Part shown: piece after piece, positions 1-5,910 of the stretch
Layout of the letters: each line of letters opens with the position of its first letter
Numbering within the stretch: position 1 is the first letter of the stretch
Source: CAZCWM01 sp964622625
GTDB taxonomy: Bacteria; Planctomycetota; Phycisphaerae; Phycisphaerales; Phycisphaeraceae
Direction: 5' to 3'
Length of the DNA stretch: 6,960 bases
NCBI GenBank assembly: GCA_964622625.1
Contig: CAZUUQ010000121.1
Span: 1-6,960, forward strand
Notes under the pieces: generated by a model
Seen by the model: only the letters and a program-made list of their open reading frames with translations
Databases searched by the model: none
Told to the model about the DNA's origin: nothing
Made by a program: the position numbers and the translations under genes

Positions 1-1802
1 TCATCGTGCAGTTCGTGGTCATCACCAAGGGCGCCACGCGCATCAGCGAAGTGGCGGCGCGTTTCACCCTCGACGCGATGCCCGGCAAGCAGATGGCCAT
101 CGACGCCGATCTCAACGCCGGCCTCATCAATGAAGGCGACGCCAAACGCCGACGCGAGGAGATCAGCCAGGAGGCCGACTTCTACGGCGCCATGGACGGT
201 GCCGCCAAATTCGTCCGCGGCGACGCCATCGCCGGCATCATCATCACGCTGGTCAACATCGTCGGCGGGCTGGGCGTCGGCGTCTTCGGCAAGGGCTGGA
301 GCATCGGCCAGTCGGCCGAGGTGTTCACCCGCCTGACCATCGGCGACGGACTGGTCAGCCAGTTGCCCGCCTTCGTCATCGCCATCGCCGCCGGCCTGAT
401 CGTCACCCGCTCCAGCGGCCGACAGGACCTGGGCACCGCCATCTCCAGCCAGCTCATGGGACGCTGGCGGGCCCTGGCTCTGACCTGCGGCTTCCTCACA
501 CTCATGGCCTTCACCGGCCTGCCCGCGATCCCGCTGCTGGGGCTTGCCACGGTCACCGGCGCCGGCGCCTGGCTGGTCCGCGGCCGCGAAAAGGACGCCC
601 AGACACAGGTCCGCCAGCAGGCCGCCGCCCGCGACAAACCCGGTCCGACCCCCGTCGAGCAGATGCTCAGCGTCGACGCCATGGAACTCGAAGTCGGCTA
701 CGCCCTCGTCCGACTCGTCGATGCCGGCCAGGGCGGCCAACTGCTCGAACGCATCAGCATGATCCGCCAGCAGCTCGCCTCCGAACTGGGCCTGGTCATG
801 CCCCCCGTCCGCCTGCACGACAACATGCAGTTCACCCCCAACGAGTACCACATCAAGATCCGCGGCAATGCCGTCGCCCGCGGCGAGGTCTACCCCGGCC
901 AGCTCATGGCCATGGACAGCGGCCTGGCCAGCGAACCGGTCCCCGGCCGGCGCACCCGCGAGCCGGCCTTCGGACTCGAAGCCGTCTGGATCGACGAAGC
1001 CCTCAAGCAGCGGGCCGAGTCGCTCAACTACACCGTTGTCGATCCCACCAGCGTCCTGGCCACCCACCTGACCGAAGTGGTCAAGAACCACGCCCACGAA
1101 CTGCTCACCCGCGAGGAGACCGCCCACCTCGTCGAACAGCTCAAATCCAAAGCCCCCAAGCTCGTGGCCGAAGTGCTCGAAGGCGAAACACCGCTGGTCA
1201 AGCCCGGCGAACTGCAGCGCGTGCTCCAGAACCTCCTGCGCGAACGCGTGCCCATCCGCGACATGGAAACCATCGTCGAGACCCTCGGCGACTGGATCGG
1301 CCGCACCCGCGATCTCGACGTGCTCACCGAATACGTCCGCAACGCCCTGCGCCGCACCATCTGCAGCCAGTACGTCGAAATGGATGCCGGCGGCGACGAC
1401 CCGCGGGAAGCTCTGGCCGGCGATCTGCCGCCGTCTGCGCGGCCGCGGCTCTACTGCGTCAGCCTCGATCCCGCACTCGAAGACCGCATCGCCGCCTTCG
1501 TCGACCGCGGCGGCGACGGAACCACCATGTCCGTGCCCCCGGCCGTCGCGGCGAAGATCACCGGCGCGATCCTCACCGAACTGCAGCGGCTCATCCAGGC
1601 CGGACACCAGCCGGTCATCCTCGCATCGCCCCAGGTCCGCGCGCCCGTCCGCCGACTCATCGAGCCGCACCTGCCCGCCGCGGCCGTGCTGGGATACAAC
1701 GAAGTCAGCAAAGGCGTCGAGGTCGAAAGCCTCGGCCTGGTGCAGTTGGAAGAGCCGACACCCGCGCGCCAGCCGGCCGCCCCGGCCGCGATGTCCGCGT
1801 GA
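1..1802 (+). CDS. flhA: Flagellar biosynthesis protein FlhA, 5'-truncated by the window edge
   Basis: FlhA is the inner-membrane core of the flagellar type III export gate; its membrane part couples the proton gradient to export and its cytosolic ring docks substrates and chaperones. The reading frame is open from nt 3, and no true start is in view. Numbering from the codon at nt 6, the FHIPEP signature RFTLDAMPGKQMAIDAD (19-35) is intact. Residues matching Salmonella R147, R154, D158, K203, D208 and D249 are present at 12, 19, 23, 68, 73 and 114, so about 135 N-terminal residues (the first four membrane helices) are missing. Four hydrophobic segments remain (about 74-94, 116-134, 156-171, 173-191), followed by a linker and the cytosolic domain (about 210-580) with the usual late YNEV...VEVESLG stretch. 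A short Ala/Pro-rich tail ends the protein. It lies upstream of flhF in an apparent operon. Identification is very secure. Confidence 0.97.
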   Translation, partial: IVQFVVITKGATRISEVAARFTLDAMPGKQMAIDADLNAGLINEGDAKRRREEISQEADFYGAMDGAAKFVRGDAIAGIIITLVNIVGGLGVGVFGKGWSIGQSAEVFTRLTIGDGLVSQLPAFVIAIAAGLIVTRSSGRQDLGTAISSQLMGRWRALALTCGFLTLMAFTGLPAIPLLGLATVTGAGAWLVRGREKDAQTQVRQQAAARDKPGPTPVEQMLSVDAMELEVGYALVRLVDAGQGGQLLERISMIRQQLASELGLVMPPVRLHDNMQFTPNEYHIKIRGNAVARGEVYPGQLMAMDSGLASEPVPGRRTREPAFGLEAVWIDEALKQRAESLNYTVVDPTSVLATHLTEVVKNHAHELLTREETAHLVEQLKSKAPKLVAEVLEGETPLVKPGELQRVLQNLLRERVPIRDMETIVETLGDWIGRTRDLDVLTEYVRNALRRTICSQYVEMDAGGDDPREALAGDLPPSARPRLYCVSLDPALEDRIAAFVDRGGDGTTMSVPPAVAAKITGAILTELQRLIQAGHQPVILASPQVRAPVRRLIEPHLPAAAVLGYNEVSKGVEVESLGLVQLEEPTPARQPAAPAAMSA

Positions 1803-1809
1803 ATTGAAT

Positions 1810-1852
1810 GGAAAGGATCGGCGACCGCCGCCGACATGACAGGGAAAGGATC
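1810..1852 (+). repeat. Two copies of GGAAAGGATC in the flhA-flhF gap
   Basis: GGAAAGGATC occurs at 1810-1819 and again at 1843-1852, exactly 33 nt apart. Both copies are purine-rich and resemble ribosome binding sites. The second belongs to the AGGGAAAGGA site in front of the GTG at 1859. The first has no well-placed start codon in the flhF frame downstream of it. The pair may be a small duplication or chance. Confidence 0.5.
1841..1850 (+). promoter_or_regulatory. Ribosome binding site deciding the flhF start
   Basis: AGGGAAAGGA ends 8 nt before a GTG at 1859, in frame with flhF. Neither the ATG at 1808 nor the GTG at 1913 has a comparable site. This supports 1859 as the start, although homology would also allow 1913. 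Confidence 0.6.
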
Positions 1853-1858
1853 ATCAGC

Positions 1859-3268
1859 GTGCAGCAGGCCCCCGCGGCCCAGCCGGGTCGTACCACTCAG
1901 AAAGCCAGAGCCGTGAAACTTCAGACCTTCACCGCCGAGTCGATGCCCGCCGCCCTGGCCATGGTCAAGCGCAAGCTCGGACCCGGCGCCGTGATCCTGC
2001 ACACCCGCACCTACCGCCGCGGCGGCGTGCTGGGCTTCGGCGCCCGCCAGTTCGTCGAAATCACCGCGGGCGTCGGTCCGACCGTCGGCCACCCCGGCCA
2101 CCCCGGCCGCCCCGGATCGCCTGCACGTCCTGCCCCACGCCCGCCGCAACCCGCACGCCCCGTGCCCCCTTCGTCAGCCATCGTCACCCCGACCGCCGGC
2201 GATCTGATCCGCCGCACTTACGCCGCCGCCCAGGCCGAGCTGCGCAGCCGCCAGCCGCAACCGGTTCAGTCGATCGCCCAGCCCATCATACAACCCGCCC
2301 CCGCTGCCGCGCACCACGCCGCCGCGCCGCGCACCACCCCGGCCGCCGTCACGCCGCTGCCCCATGACCAGCTCGCCGTTGAACTGGCCGAGGTCAAACG
2401 CATGGTCAGCCGCGTCATGCAGCAGCAGGCCGCGCCCGATGCCGCCGAACTGCCTCAGGCTCTGTTCGACCACTACCGCGCCCTGCTCGAACAGGAAGTG
2501 GCCGAGGAACTGGCCGGTGAAATCGTCGCCAGCGTGCGCCGGGCGCTCAGCGAAGACAAACTCGCCGATCCCGCCGCCGTCCGCGCCGCCGTCCGCCGCG
2601 AGCTGGTGCGCCTCATTCCCGCCGCCGACAAGCCGGCCGAGCCAGCCGCGGATAAAACCACCGAAGGCCGGCCGCGAACCATCGCCCTCATCGGCCCCAC
2701 CGGCGTGGGCAAGACCACCACCGTCGCCAAGCTCGCCGCCCAGTTCAAGCTCCGCGAAAAGAAACGCGTCGGCCTGGTCACCCTCGACACCTACCGCATC
2801 GCCGCCGTCGAACAGCTTCGTACCTATGCCCGCATCATCGGCATCCCGCTCAAGGTCGCCGACGACGTGCCCTCGCTGCGGCAGGCCCTGCGCGAACTGA
2901 ACGACTGCGATGTGATCCTCATCGACACCGCCGGCCGCAGCCAGCGCGACGACGACCGCCTCGATCAGCTCCGCCGCCTGCTCGATGCCGCCGAGCCCCA
3001 CGAAGTACACCTGGTCCTCGCCTCCACCTGCACCCGCTCGGTCATCAACCAGGCCATCGAAAAGTTCGCCGCCGTCCGGGCCGACAAGATCATCCTGACA
3101 AAACTTGACGAGGCTGTAAGCTTTGGCGTCGTGCTGAACGTCGCCCGGAAGGTCGACAAGCAGTTCAGCTATGTGACCACCGGCCAGGAAGTGCCCCATG
3201 ACATCGAAGCGATGCAGGCGGACCGGCTCGCGGCCCTGCTGATGGGAGAGGAAGCCAAGACGTGTTGA
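1859..3268 (+). CDS. flhF: Flagellar biosynthesis GTPase FlhF (SRP family)
   Basis: FlhF is an SRP-type GTPase that marks the site of flagellar assembly at the membrane and works with the ATPase FlhG. From the GTG at 1859 the protein has 469 residues. The family-typical N-terminus (VKLQTFTAESM, then LGPGAVILHTRTYR) begins at residue 19, so the GTG at 1913 is a rival start; the ATG at 1808 lacks a binding site. A long Ala/Pro-rich linker follows, including GHPGHPGRPGSP near residue 77. The C-terminal NG GTPase domain holds G1 GPTGVGKTT (279-287), DTYR (310-313), G3 DTAGRS (356-361) and G4 TKLDE (414-418). The protein ends in the expected VTTGQEVPHDIE region and a MQADRLAALL helix. It follows flhA by 56 nt and overlaps flhG by 7 nt. 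The product call is secure; only the start is open. Confidence 0.95.
   Translation: MQQAPAAQPGRTTQKARAVKLQTFTAESMPAALAMVKRKLGPGAVILHTRTYRRGGVLGFGARQFVEITAGVGPTVGHPGHPGRPGSPARPAPRPPQPARPVPPSSAIVTPTAGDLIRRTYAAAQAELRSRQPQPVQSIAQPIIQPAPAAAHHAAAPRTTPAAVTPLPHDQLAVELAEVKRMVSRVMQQQAAPDAAELPQALFDHYRALLEQEVAEELAGEIVASVRRALSEDKLADPAAVRAAVRRELVRLIPAADKPAEPAADKTTEGRPRTIALIGPTGVGKTTTVAKLAAQFKLREKKRVGLVTLDTYRIAAVEQLRTYARIIGIPLKVADDVPSLRQALRELNDCDVILIDTAGRSQRDDDRLDQLRRLLDAAEPHEVHLVLASTCTRSVINQAIEKFAAVRADKIILTKLDEAVSFGVVLNVARKVDKQFSYVTTGQEVPHDIEAMQADRLAALLMGEEAKTC
2087..2113 (+). repeat. Three 9-nt tandem repeats in the flhF linker
   Basis: GGCCACCCC is present twice in a row and is followed by GGCCGCCCC. 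The repeat encodes Gly-His-Pro, Gly-His-Pro, Gly-Arg-Pro, after which Gly-Ser-Pro continues the pattern. It lies in the disordered, proline-rich linker between the N-terminal and GTPase domains of FlhF. Its period is a multiple of three, so copy-number change would alter linker length without a frameshift. Confidence 0.75.
3247..3254 (+). promoter_or_regulatory. Ribosome binding site of flhG inside the end of flhF
   Basis: AGAGGAAG lies within the last codons of flhF, with its GAGGA core ending 9 nt before the GTG start of flhG at 3262. The flhF stop codon (3266-3268) falls after that start, which suggests coupled translation of the two partner proteins. Confidence 0.6.
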
Positions 3269-4248
3269 CCGACCAGGCCCAGGCCCTGCGCGACATGGTG
3301 CGCACGGCCGAGCAGCAGGCCGAACATCCTTCAGACCATCCCCCCCCTCCGCCGCGGGCCTCCGCGCCGCCGGCCGTCGCGCCGACCCCCGGCCTGGTCC
3401 GGGTACGTGAAACAGTCACCGCCGCCGGCCGGCCGACGTCGCGCGCCGCCGGCCGCGCCGCCGTGGTCGCCGTCACCTCCGGCAAGGGCGGCGTCGGCAA
3501 GAGCAGCATCGTCGTCAACCTCGCCGTGCGCCTGGCCGCCATGGGCCGCCGCGTCCTGGTCCTCGACGCCGACCTCGGCACCGCCAATGTCGACGTGCTC
3601 TGCAACCTCAGCCCCGGTGCCGGTCTGGCCCACGTCGTGGCCGGACGACGAACCTTGCGCGAGGTCATCGTCGAGGCCCCCGGCGGCTTCCGCCTCATTC
3701 CCGGCGCCTCCGGCCTGGCACAGGTCGCCGCCATGGGGGCCGCCCAGCGTCACCAGCTCATGCTTCAGATGCGCGAACTCGAGCAGGAAGTAGACCTCAT
3801 CCTGCTCGACACCGGTGCGGGTGTAGGCCCCAACGTCCTGGGCTTCGTCGCCGCCGCCGATCAGCAGCTTGTCATCACCACACCCGAGCCCACCGCCATC
3901 ACCGACGCCTATGCCGTCATCAAAACCGTCTGGCGTCAGCGCGCCGACCTGGATATCCGCGTGCTGGTGAACATGGTTCGGTCGCCCGAGGAGGCCAGCG
4001 CCGTCTTCGCCCGACTCGATGCCGTCTGCCGCCGCTTCCTCAAACTCACGCCGCGCTACGCCGGTCACGTCCTGCACGACCCGCGCGTTCCCCTGGCCGT
4101 CAGACGCCGCGCGCCCTTCGTCCTCGACAACCCGCGCTGCGATGCGGCCCGATGCATCACCCAACTGGCCCATCGCATGGACCGTCACGCCGCCGAGCCG
4201 CGCGGCGACGGACTGCTGCGCCGCATGGCCTCGTGGTTCAGCGGCTGA
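3262..4248 (+). CDS. flhG: MinD-like ATPase FlhG (FleN/YlxH), flagellar number regulator
   Basis: FlhG is a MinD/ParA-type ATPase that limits flagellar number and stimulates the GTPase activity of FlhF. The 328-residue protein starts at GTG. Residues 4-10 read DQAQALR, the DQAxxLR activator motif known to contact FlhF. A Pro/Ala-rich spacer (about 23-65) follows. The ATPase domain has the deviant Walker A SGKGGVGKSS (73-82, with both K75 and K80), the switch I/A' motif LDADLGTANVD (101-111, D102) and Walker B LILLDTGAG (179-187, D183). The C-terminus (about 318-327, GLLRRMASWF) looks like the amphipathic membrane-targeting helix of MinD-type proteins. The gene overlaps flhF by 7 nt, as expected for partners made together. 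MinD itself is unlikely, given the DQAxxLR motif and the position beside flhF. Confidence 0.95.
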   Translation: MLTDQAQALRDMVRTAEQQAEHPSDHPPPPPRASAPPAVAPTPGLVRVRETVTAAGRPTSRAAGRAAVVAVTSGKGGVGKSSIVVNLAVRLAAMGRRVLVLDADLGTANVDVLCNLSPGAGLAHVVAGRRTLREVIVEAPGGFRLIPGASGLAQVAAMGAAQRHQLMLQMRELEQEVDLILLDTGAGVGPNVLGFVAAADQQLVITTPEPTAITDAYAVIKTVWRQRADLDIRVLVNMVRSPEEASAVFARLDAVCRRFLKLTPRYAGHVLHDPRVPLAVRRRAPFVLDNPRCDAARCITQLAHRMDRHAAEPRGDGLLRRMASWFSG

Positions 4249-4255
4249 GCGCCGC
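4241..4255 (+). terminator. Weak hairpin at the end of flhG
   Basis: GCGGC (4241-4245) and GCCGC (4251-4255) can pair around a 5-nt loop that contains the flhG stop codon. No T-tract follows. It may slow polymerase or do nothing, so it is only a weak terminator candidate, but it precedes a gap with a likely new promoter. Confidence 0.2.
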
Positions 4256-4275
4256 GGTGGAGTGTTGTGGATACG

Positions 4276-4325
4276 TGGTGCGGTCAACCTCGCCCGCCCG
4301 CCATATGGACACACAGTACGCACCA
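4276..4325. promoter_or_regulatory. Spaced inverted repeat in the flhG downstream gap
   Basis: TGGTGCG (4276-4282) and CGCACCA (4319-4325) form a 7-bp inverted repeat with a 36-nt interior, and the palindrome CCATATGG (4301-4308) lies between the arms. It stands 30-80 nt upstream of the candidate promoter at 4356. A regulator site is possible, but the arms are short and chance is a fair alternative. Confidence 0.2.
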
Positions 4326-4355
4326 TGAATAAACTGCCTCACATCAACATCGCTC

Positions 4356-4383
4356 TTTACGCGCTGCCGATCTTCTGTACAAT
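4356..4383 (+). promoter_or_regulatory. Candidate sigma70-type promoter for the small membrane gene and fliA
   Basis: TTTACG (4356-4361; 4 of 6 to the -35 consensus) and TACAAT (4378-4383; 5 of 6 to the -10 consensus) are separated by 16 nt, in the least GC-rich part of the window. Transcription would begin near 4390, about 50 nt before the ATG at 4438. The match is notable in such GC-rich DNA. It suggests that the gene at 4438, and perhaps fliA, can be transcribed apart from flhA-flhF-flhG. Confidence 0.5.
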
Positions 4384-4437
4384 GCCGCACGTCTCGACAA
4401 CGGGCCTTTCGCCCTGAACGGACTCGACCCTTGAGCA

Positions 4438-4770
4438 ATGGAGTGCTCAACGATTCCCTCTCGTGTCATCGCATCCTGCTTCGCGATCACCGGCTTCGTG
4501 GCCGCGCTGGTCATCGGTTTCGCCGCCGGTCTGGCGACCGACGACATCCTGCTGCGCGCCATCATGGTCATGATCATCTGCTGGCCGGTCGGCCGCCTGC
4601 TCGGCTGGATGGCGCAGCGCGCCGTCGAGGAGAACATCGCGCAGTACAAACGCGCGCATCCCATTCCCGACGACGCGGCCCGCGAGCCGGCGGCGGGCTA
4701 CAGCTTGCACGACGATGTCCAGACCAGTGAGGCCGCTGAAGACAGGCACGCGGCTCGCCGATCTGCTTGA
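4438..4770 (+). CDS. Small unrecognised membrane protein with two predicted helices
   Basis: I do not recognise this 110-residue protein. It has two clear hydrophobic segments, about residues 10-33 (rich in Ala, Val, Ile, Gly and Phe) and 37-59 (ILLRAIMVMIICWPVG then RLLGWMA), joined by a short TDD turn. A charged helix follows (QRAVEENIAQYKRAHPIPDD, 60-79), then a polar Ala-rich tail to 110. With Arg at both outer ends and Asp in the turn, both termini are probably cytoplasmic. Codon third positions are strongly G/C, like the flanking genes, which supports real coding; the overlapping +1-frame reading from 4431 shows no protein-like pattern. No convincing ribosome binding site precedes the ATG. 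It lies 189 nt after flhG and 105 nt before fliA, behind its own promoter candidate. A flagellar or envelope accessory role is only inference from location. Confidence 0.75.
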   Translation: MECSTIPSRVIASCFAITGFVAALVIGFAAGLATDDILLRAIMVMIICWPVGRLLGWMAQRAVEENIAQYKRAHPIPDDAAREPAAGYSLHDDVQTSEAAEDRHAARRSA

Positions 4771-4818
4771 TGGGGGGCCGGCGCCATCGGTGCGCCAGGC
4801 CGCGAATAACACGGATGT

Positions 4819-4834
4819 TCAAGCGTCAGCTTGA
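4819..4834 (+). promoter_or_regulatory. Small hairpin in the fliA leader
   Basis: TCAAGC (4819-4824) and GCTTGA (4829-4834) form a perfect 6-bp stem with a GTCA loop, ending 29 nt before the fliA ribosome binding site and extendable by G-T pairs. It could affect fliA mRNA stability or translation, or act as an operator. No T-tract follows, so termination is unlikely. Confidence 0.25.
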
Positions 4835-4863
4835 GTGCGCCGGTGGGTGAGCCGGTCAGTGGC

Positions 4864-4869
4864 AAGGAG
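4864..4869 (+). promoter_or_regulatory. Ribosome binding site deciding the fliA start
   Basis: AAGGAG lies 6 nt before the ATG at 4876, an ideal site and spacing. This favours 4876 over the in-frame TTG at 4831, which has no such site and would add 15 residues of no recognisable family character. Confidence 0.8.
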
Positions 4870-4875
4870 CAGACC

Positions 4876-5700
4876 ATGGCACGTGTCAGAAAGCGCTCGA
4901 CGATGATGGCCGCCCGGCCGACGACCGCCCTTGCCGACATCCAGCAGATCTGGATCCGCTACCGCAAAAAGCCCACCGAAGACCTTCGAAACCAGTTGCT
5001 CGAAAACTACCTCTACCTGGTCAAGTACAACGCCGAACGCGTCCACACCAAGCTTCCCGACGAGGTCGACGTCGAAGACCTCATGCAGGCCGGCATCTTC
5101 GGCCTCATGGACGCCATCGACGCATTCGACCTCGAACGCGGCGTCAAGTTCGAAACCTACTGCGCCCCGCGCATCCGCGGCGCCATCCTCGATGAACTCC
5201 GCTCCATGGACTGGGTCCCGCGCCTCGTCCGCTCCCGCTCCAGCCAGGTCGACCAGGCCCGCAAGGCCCTGCAGATGAAGCTCGGACGCAAGCCCACCGA
5301 GGAGGAGGTCGCCTCCAAGCTCAAGCTCAGCCAGGACGAATACTCCAAGATCCGCAAGGACGCCGGCGCCGTCGGCGTCGTCTCGCTCTCACGCAAGTGG
5401 TTCGAAACCGACTCGAACAAGGACGTCCGCGAAATCGACGTGCTCGAAGACCCCAAGCAGGTCAATCCCTTCTCCGTCGCCCAGCGCGATGACCTCAAGG
5501 ATCTGGTCACCAAGGGCCTCAGTCGCGCCGAACGCCTCATCGTCATCCTCTACTACTACGAGCAGATGACCATGAAGGAGATCGGCATCACCCTCGATCT
5601 GTCCGAGTCGCGCGTCAGCCAGATGCACAGCTCCATCCTCGCCCGCCTCAAGGCCCAGCTCCAGACCCGCACGCGCGAACTCCAGCCGCAGGCCGACTGA
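4876..5700 (+). CDS. fliA: Flagellar/motility RNA polymerase sigma factor FliA (sigma28, FliA/WhiG type)
   Basis: FliA guides RNA polymerase to late flagellar promoters (flagellin, motor and chemotaxis genes). From the ATG at 4876 it has 274 residues. Sigma region 2 spans about 40-116: the LLENYLYLVKYNAERV helix, then DLMQAGIFGLMDAIDAFD, then the DNA-contacting FETYCAPRIRGAILDELRSMDWVPR stretch, which is very typical of the FliA/WhiG group. Region 3 follows (LGRKPTEEEVASKLKL, 136-151). Region 4 (about 214-263) ends in a helix-turn-helix (231-255, MKEIG...LSESRVSQMHSSIL). There is no region 1.1, as expected for an alternative sigma factor. In many bacteria it is held inactive by the anti-sigma factor FlgM, and no flgM is in the window. 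It is probably co-transcribed with the upstream membrane gene, and a strong hairpin follows it. Confidence 0.95.
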   Translation: MARVRKRSTMMAARPTTALADIQQIWIRYRKKPTEDLRNQLLENYLYLVKYNAERVHTKLPDEVDVEDLMQAGIFGLMDAIDAFDLERGVKFETYCAPRIRGAILDELRSMDWVPRLVRSRSSQVDQARKALQMKLGRKPTEEEVASKLKLSQDEYSKIRKDAGAVGVVSLSRKWFETDSNKDVREIDVLEDPKQVNPFSVAQRDDLKDLVTKGLSRAERLIVILYYYEQMTMKEIGITLDLSESRVSQMHSSILARLKAQLQTRTRELQPQAD

Positions 5701-5749
5701 CCCCCGCGCTGAAATCGACATCGACGCGGCCTGACCCCCCGTCCCCCAA

Positions 5750-5773
5750 GCCCAGGCATAGCCATGCCTGGGC
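5750..5773 (+). terminator. Perfect 10-bp hairpin downstream of fliA
   Basis: GCCCAGGCAT (5750-5759) and ATGCCTGGGC (5764-5773) pair perfectly around a 4-nt AGCC loop, 49 nt after the fliA stop. Flanking AA and TT could extend the stem past one bulge. Only CTTCG follows, so the classical T-tract is missing, but the stem is the strongest in this gap. It probably ends or protects fliA transcripts and could act from both strands. Confidence 0.6.
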
Positions 5774-5791
5774 CTTCGCGCGCGTCCCAGG

Positions 5792-5810
5792 CCGAGCCCT
5801 TCAGGGCCGG
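5792..5810. terminator. Second hairpin in the convergent gap
   Basis: CCG-A-GCCC (5792-5799) pairs with GGGC-CGG (5804-5810), giving seven G-C pairs with one bulged A and a TTCA loop. It lies between the convergent ends of fliA and the glycosidase gene and may help stop transcription from either side. No T-tract is present on either strand. Confidence 0.35.
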
Positions 5811-5818
5811 AAACTTCT

Positions 5819-5837
5819 CTTCGCCTGGGAGGCGGAG
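5819..5837 (-). terminator. Third hairpin, downstream of the minus-strand glycosidase gene
   Basis: CTTCGCCT (5819-5826) and AGGCGGAG (5830-5837) pair around a GGG loop with one wobble in RNA from the plus strand. On the minus strand the matching CTCCGCCT/AGGCGAAG stem lies 73 nt past the glycosidase stop and is followed shortly by TTT. It is a plausible but weak terminator for that gene. Confidence 0.35.
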
Positions 5838-5910
5838 GCTGACGAACCTTTCAAAGAGAGAACGGGTAAGCGACGCTTCCGCGCCGAGTGCTTGGATAGA
5901 GCCATTGCGA

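Noticed and set aside
2174..3199. Long minus-strand open frame of 341 codons opposite flhF.
   Set aside because: It lies antisense to the conserved GTPase motifs, and its Gly/Asp/Ala-rich sequence is what high G+C at third positions produces on the opposite strand.
3331..4326. Long minus-strand open frame of 331 codons opposite flhG.
   Set aside because: It is antisense to intact Walker motifs, shows composition-driven low-complexity sequence and has no ribosome site.
4366..4373. GCCGATCT resembling a FliA -10 element (GCCGATAA) upstream of the small membrane gene; the same octamer also occurs near 4757.
   Set aside because: No TAAA-like -35 lies about 15 nt upstream of either copy; the nearest TAAA (4330-4333) is far too distant. 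The first copy also falls in the spacer of the better sigma70-type promoter.
4325..4417. A 30-codon reading frame (ATG AAT AAA ... CCC TGA) in the flhG downstream gap.
   Set aside because: It runs across the candidate promoter, has no ribosome site and shows no recognisable protein pattern.
4780..4796. GGCGC/GCGCC hairpin after the small membrane gene as a terminator.
   Set aside because: It is a 5-bp stem with a 7-nt loop and no T-tract; such pairs are frequent by chance in DNA this rich in G+C.
4831..4875. TTG at 4831 as the start of fliA.
   Set aside because: It lies in the 3' arm of a hairpin and lacks a ribosome site, while the ATG at 4876 has AAGGAG at 6 nt.
5735..5753. C-rich tracts after fliA as a second quadruplex motif on the minus strand.
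   Set aside because: Only three runs of three or more lie close enough; a fourth is missing.
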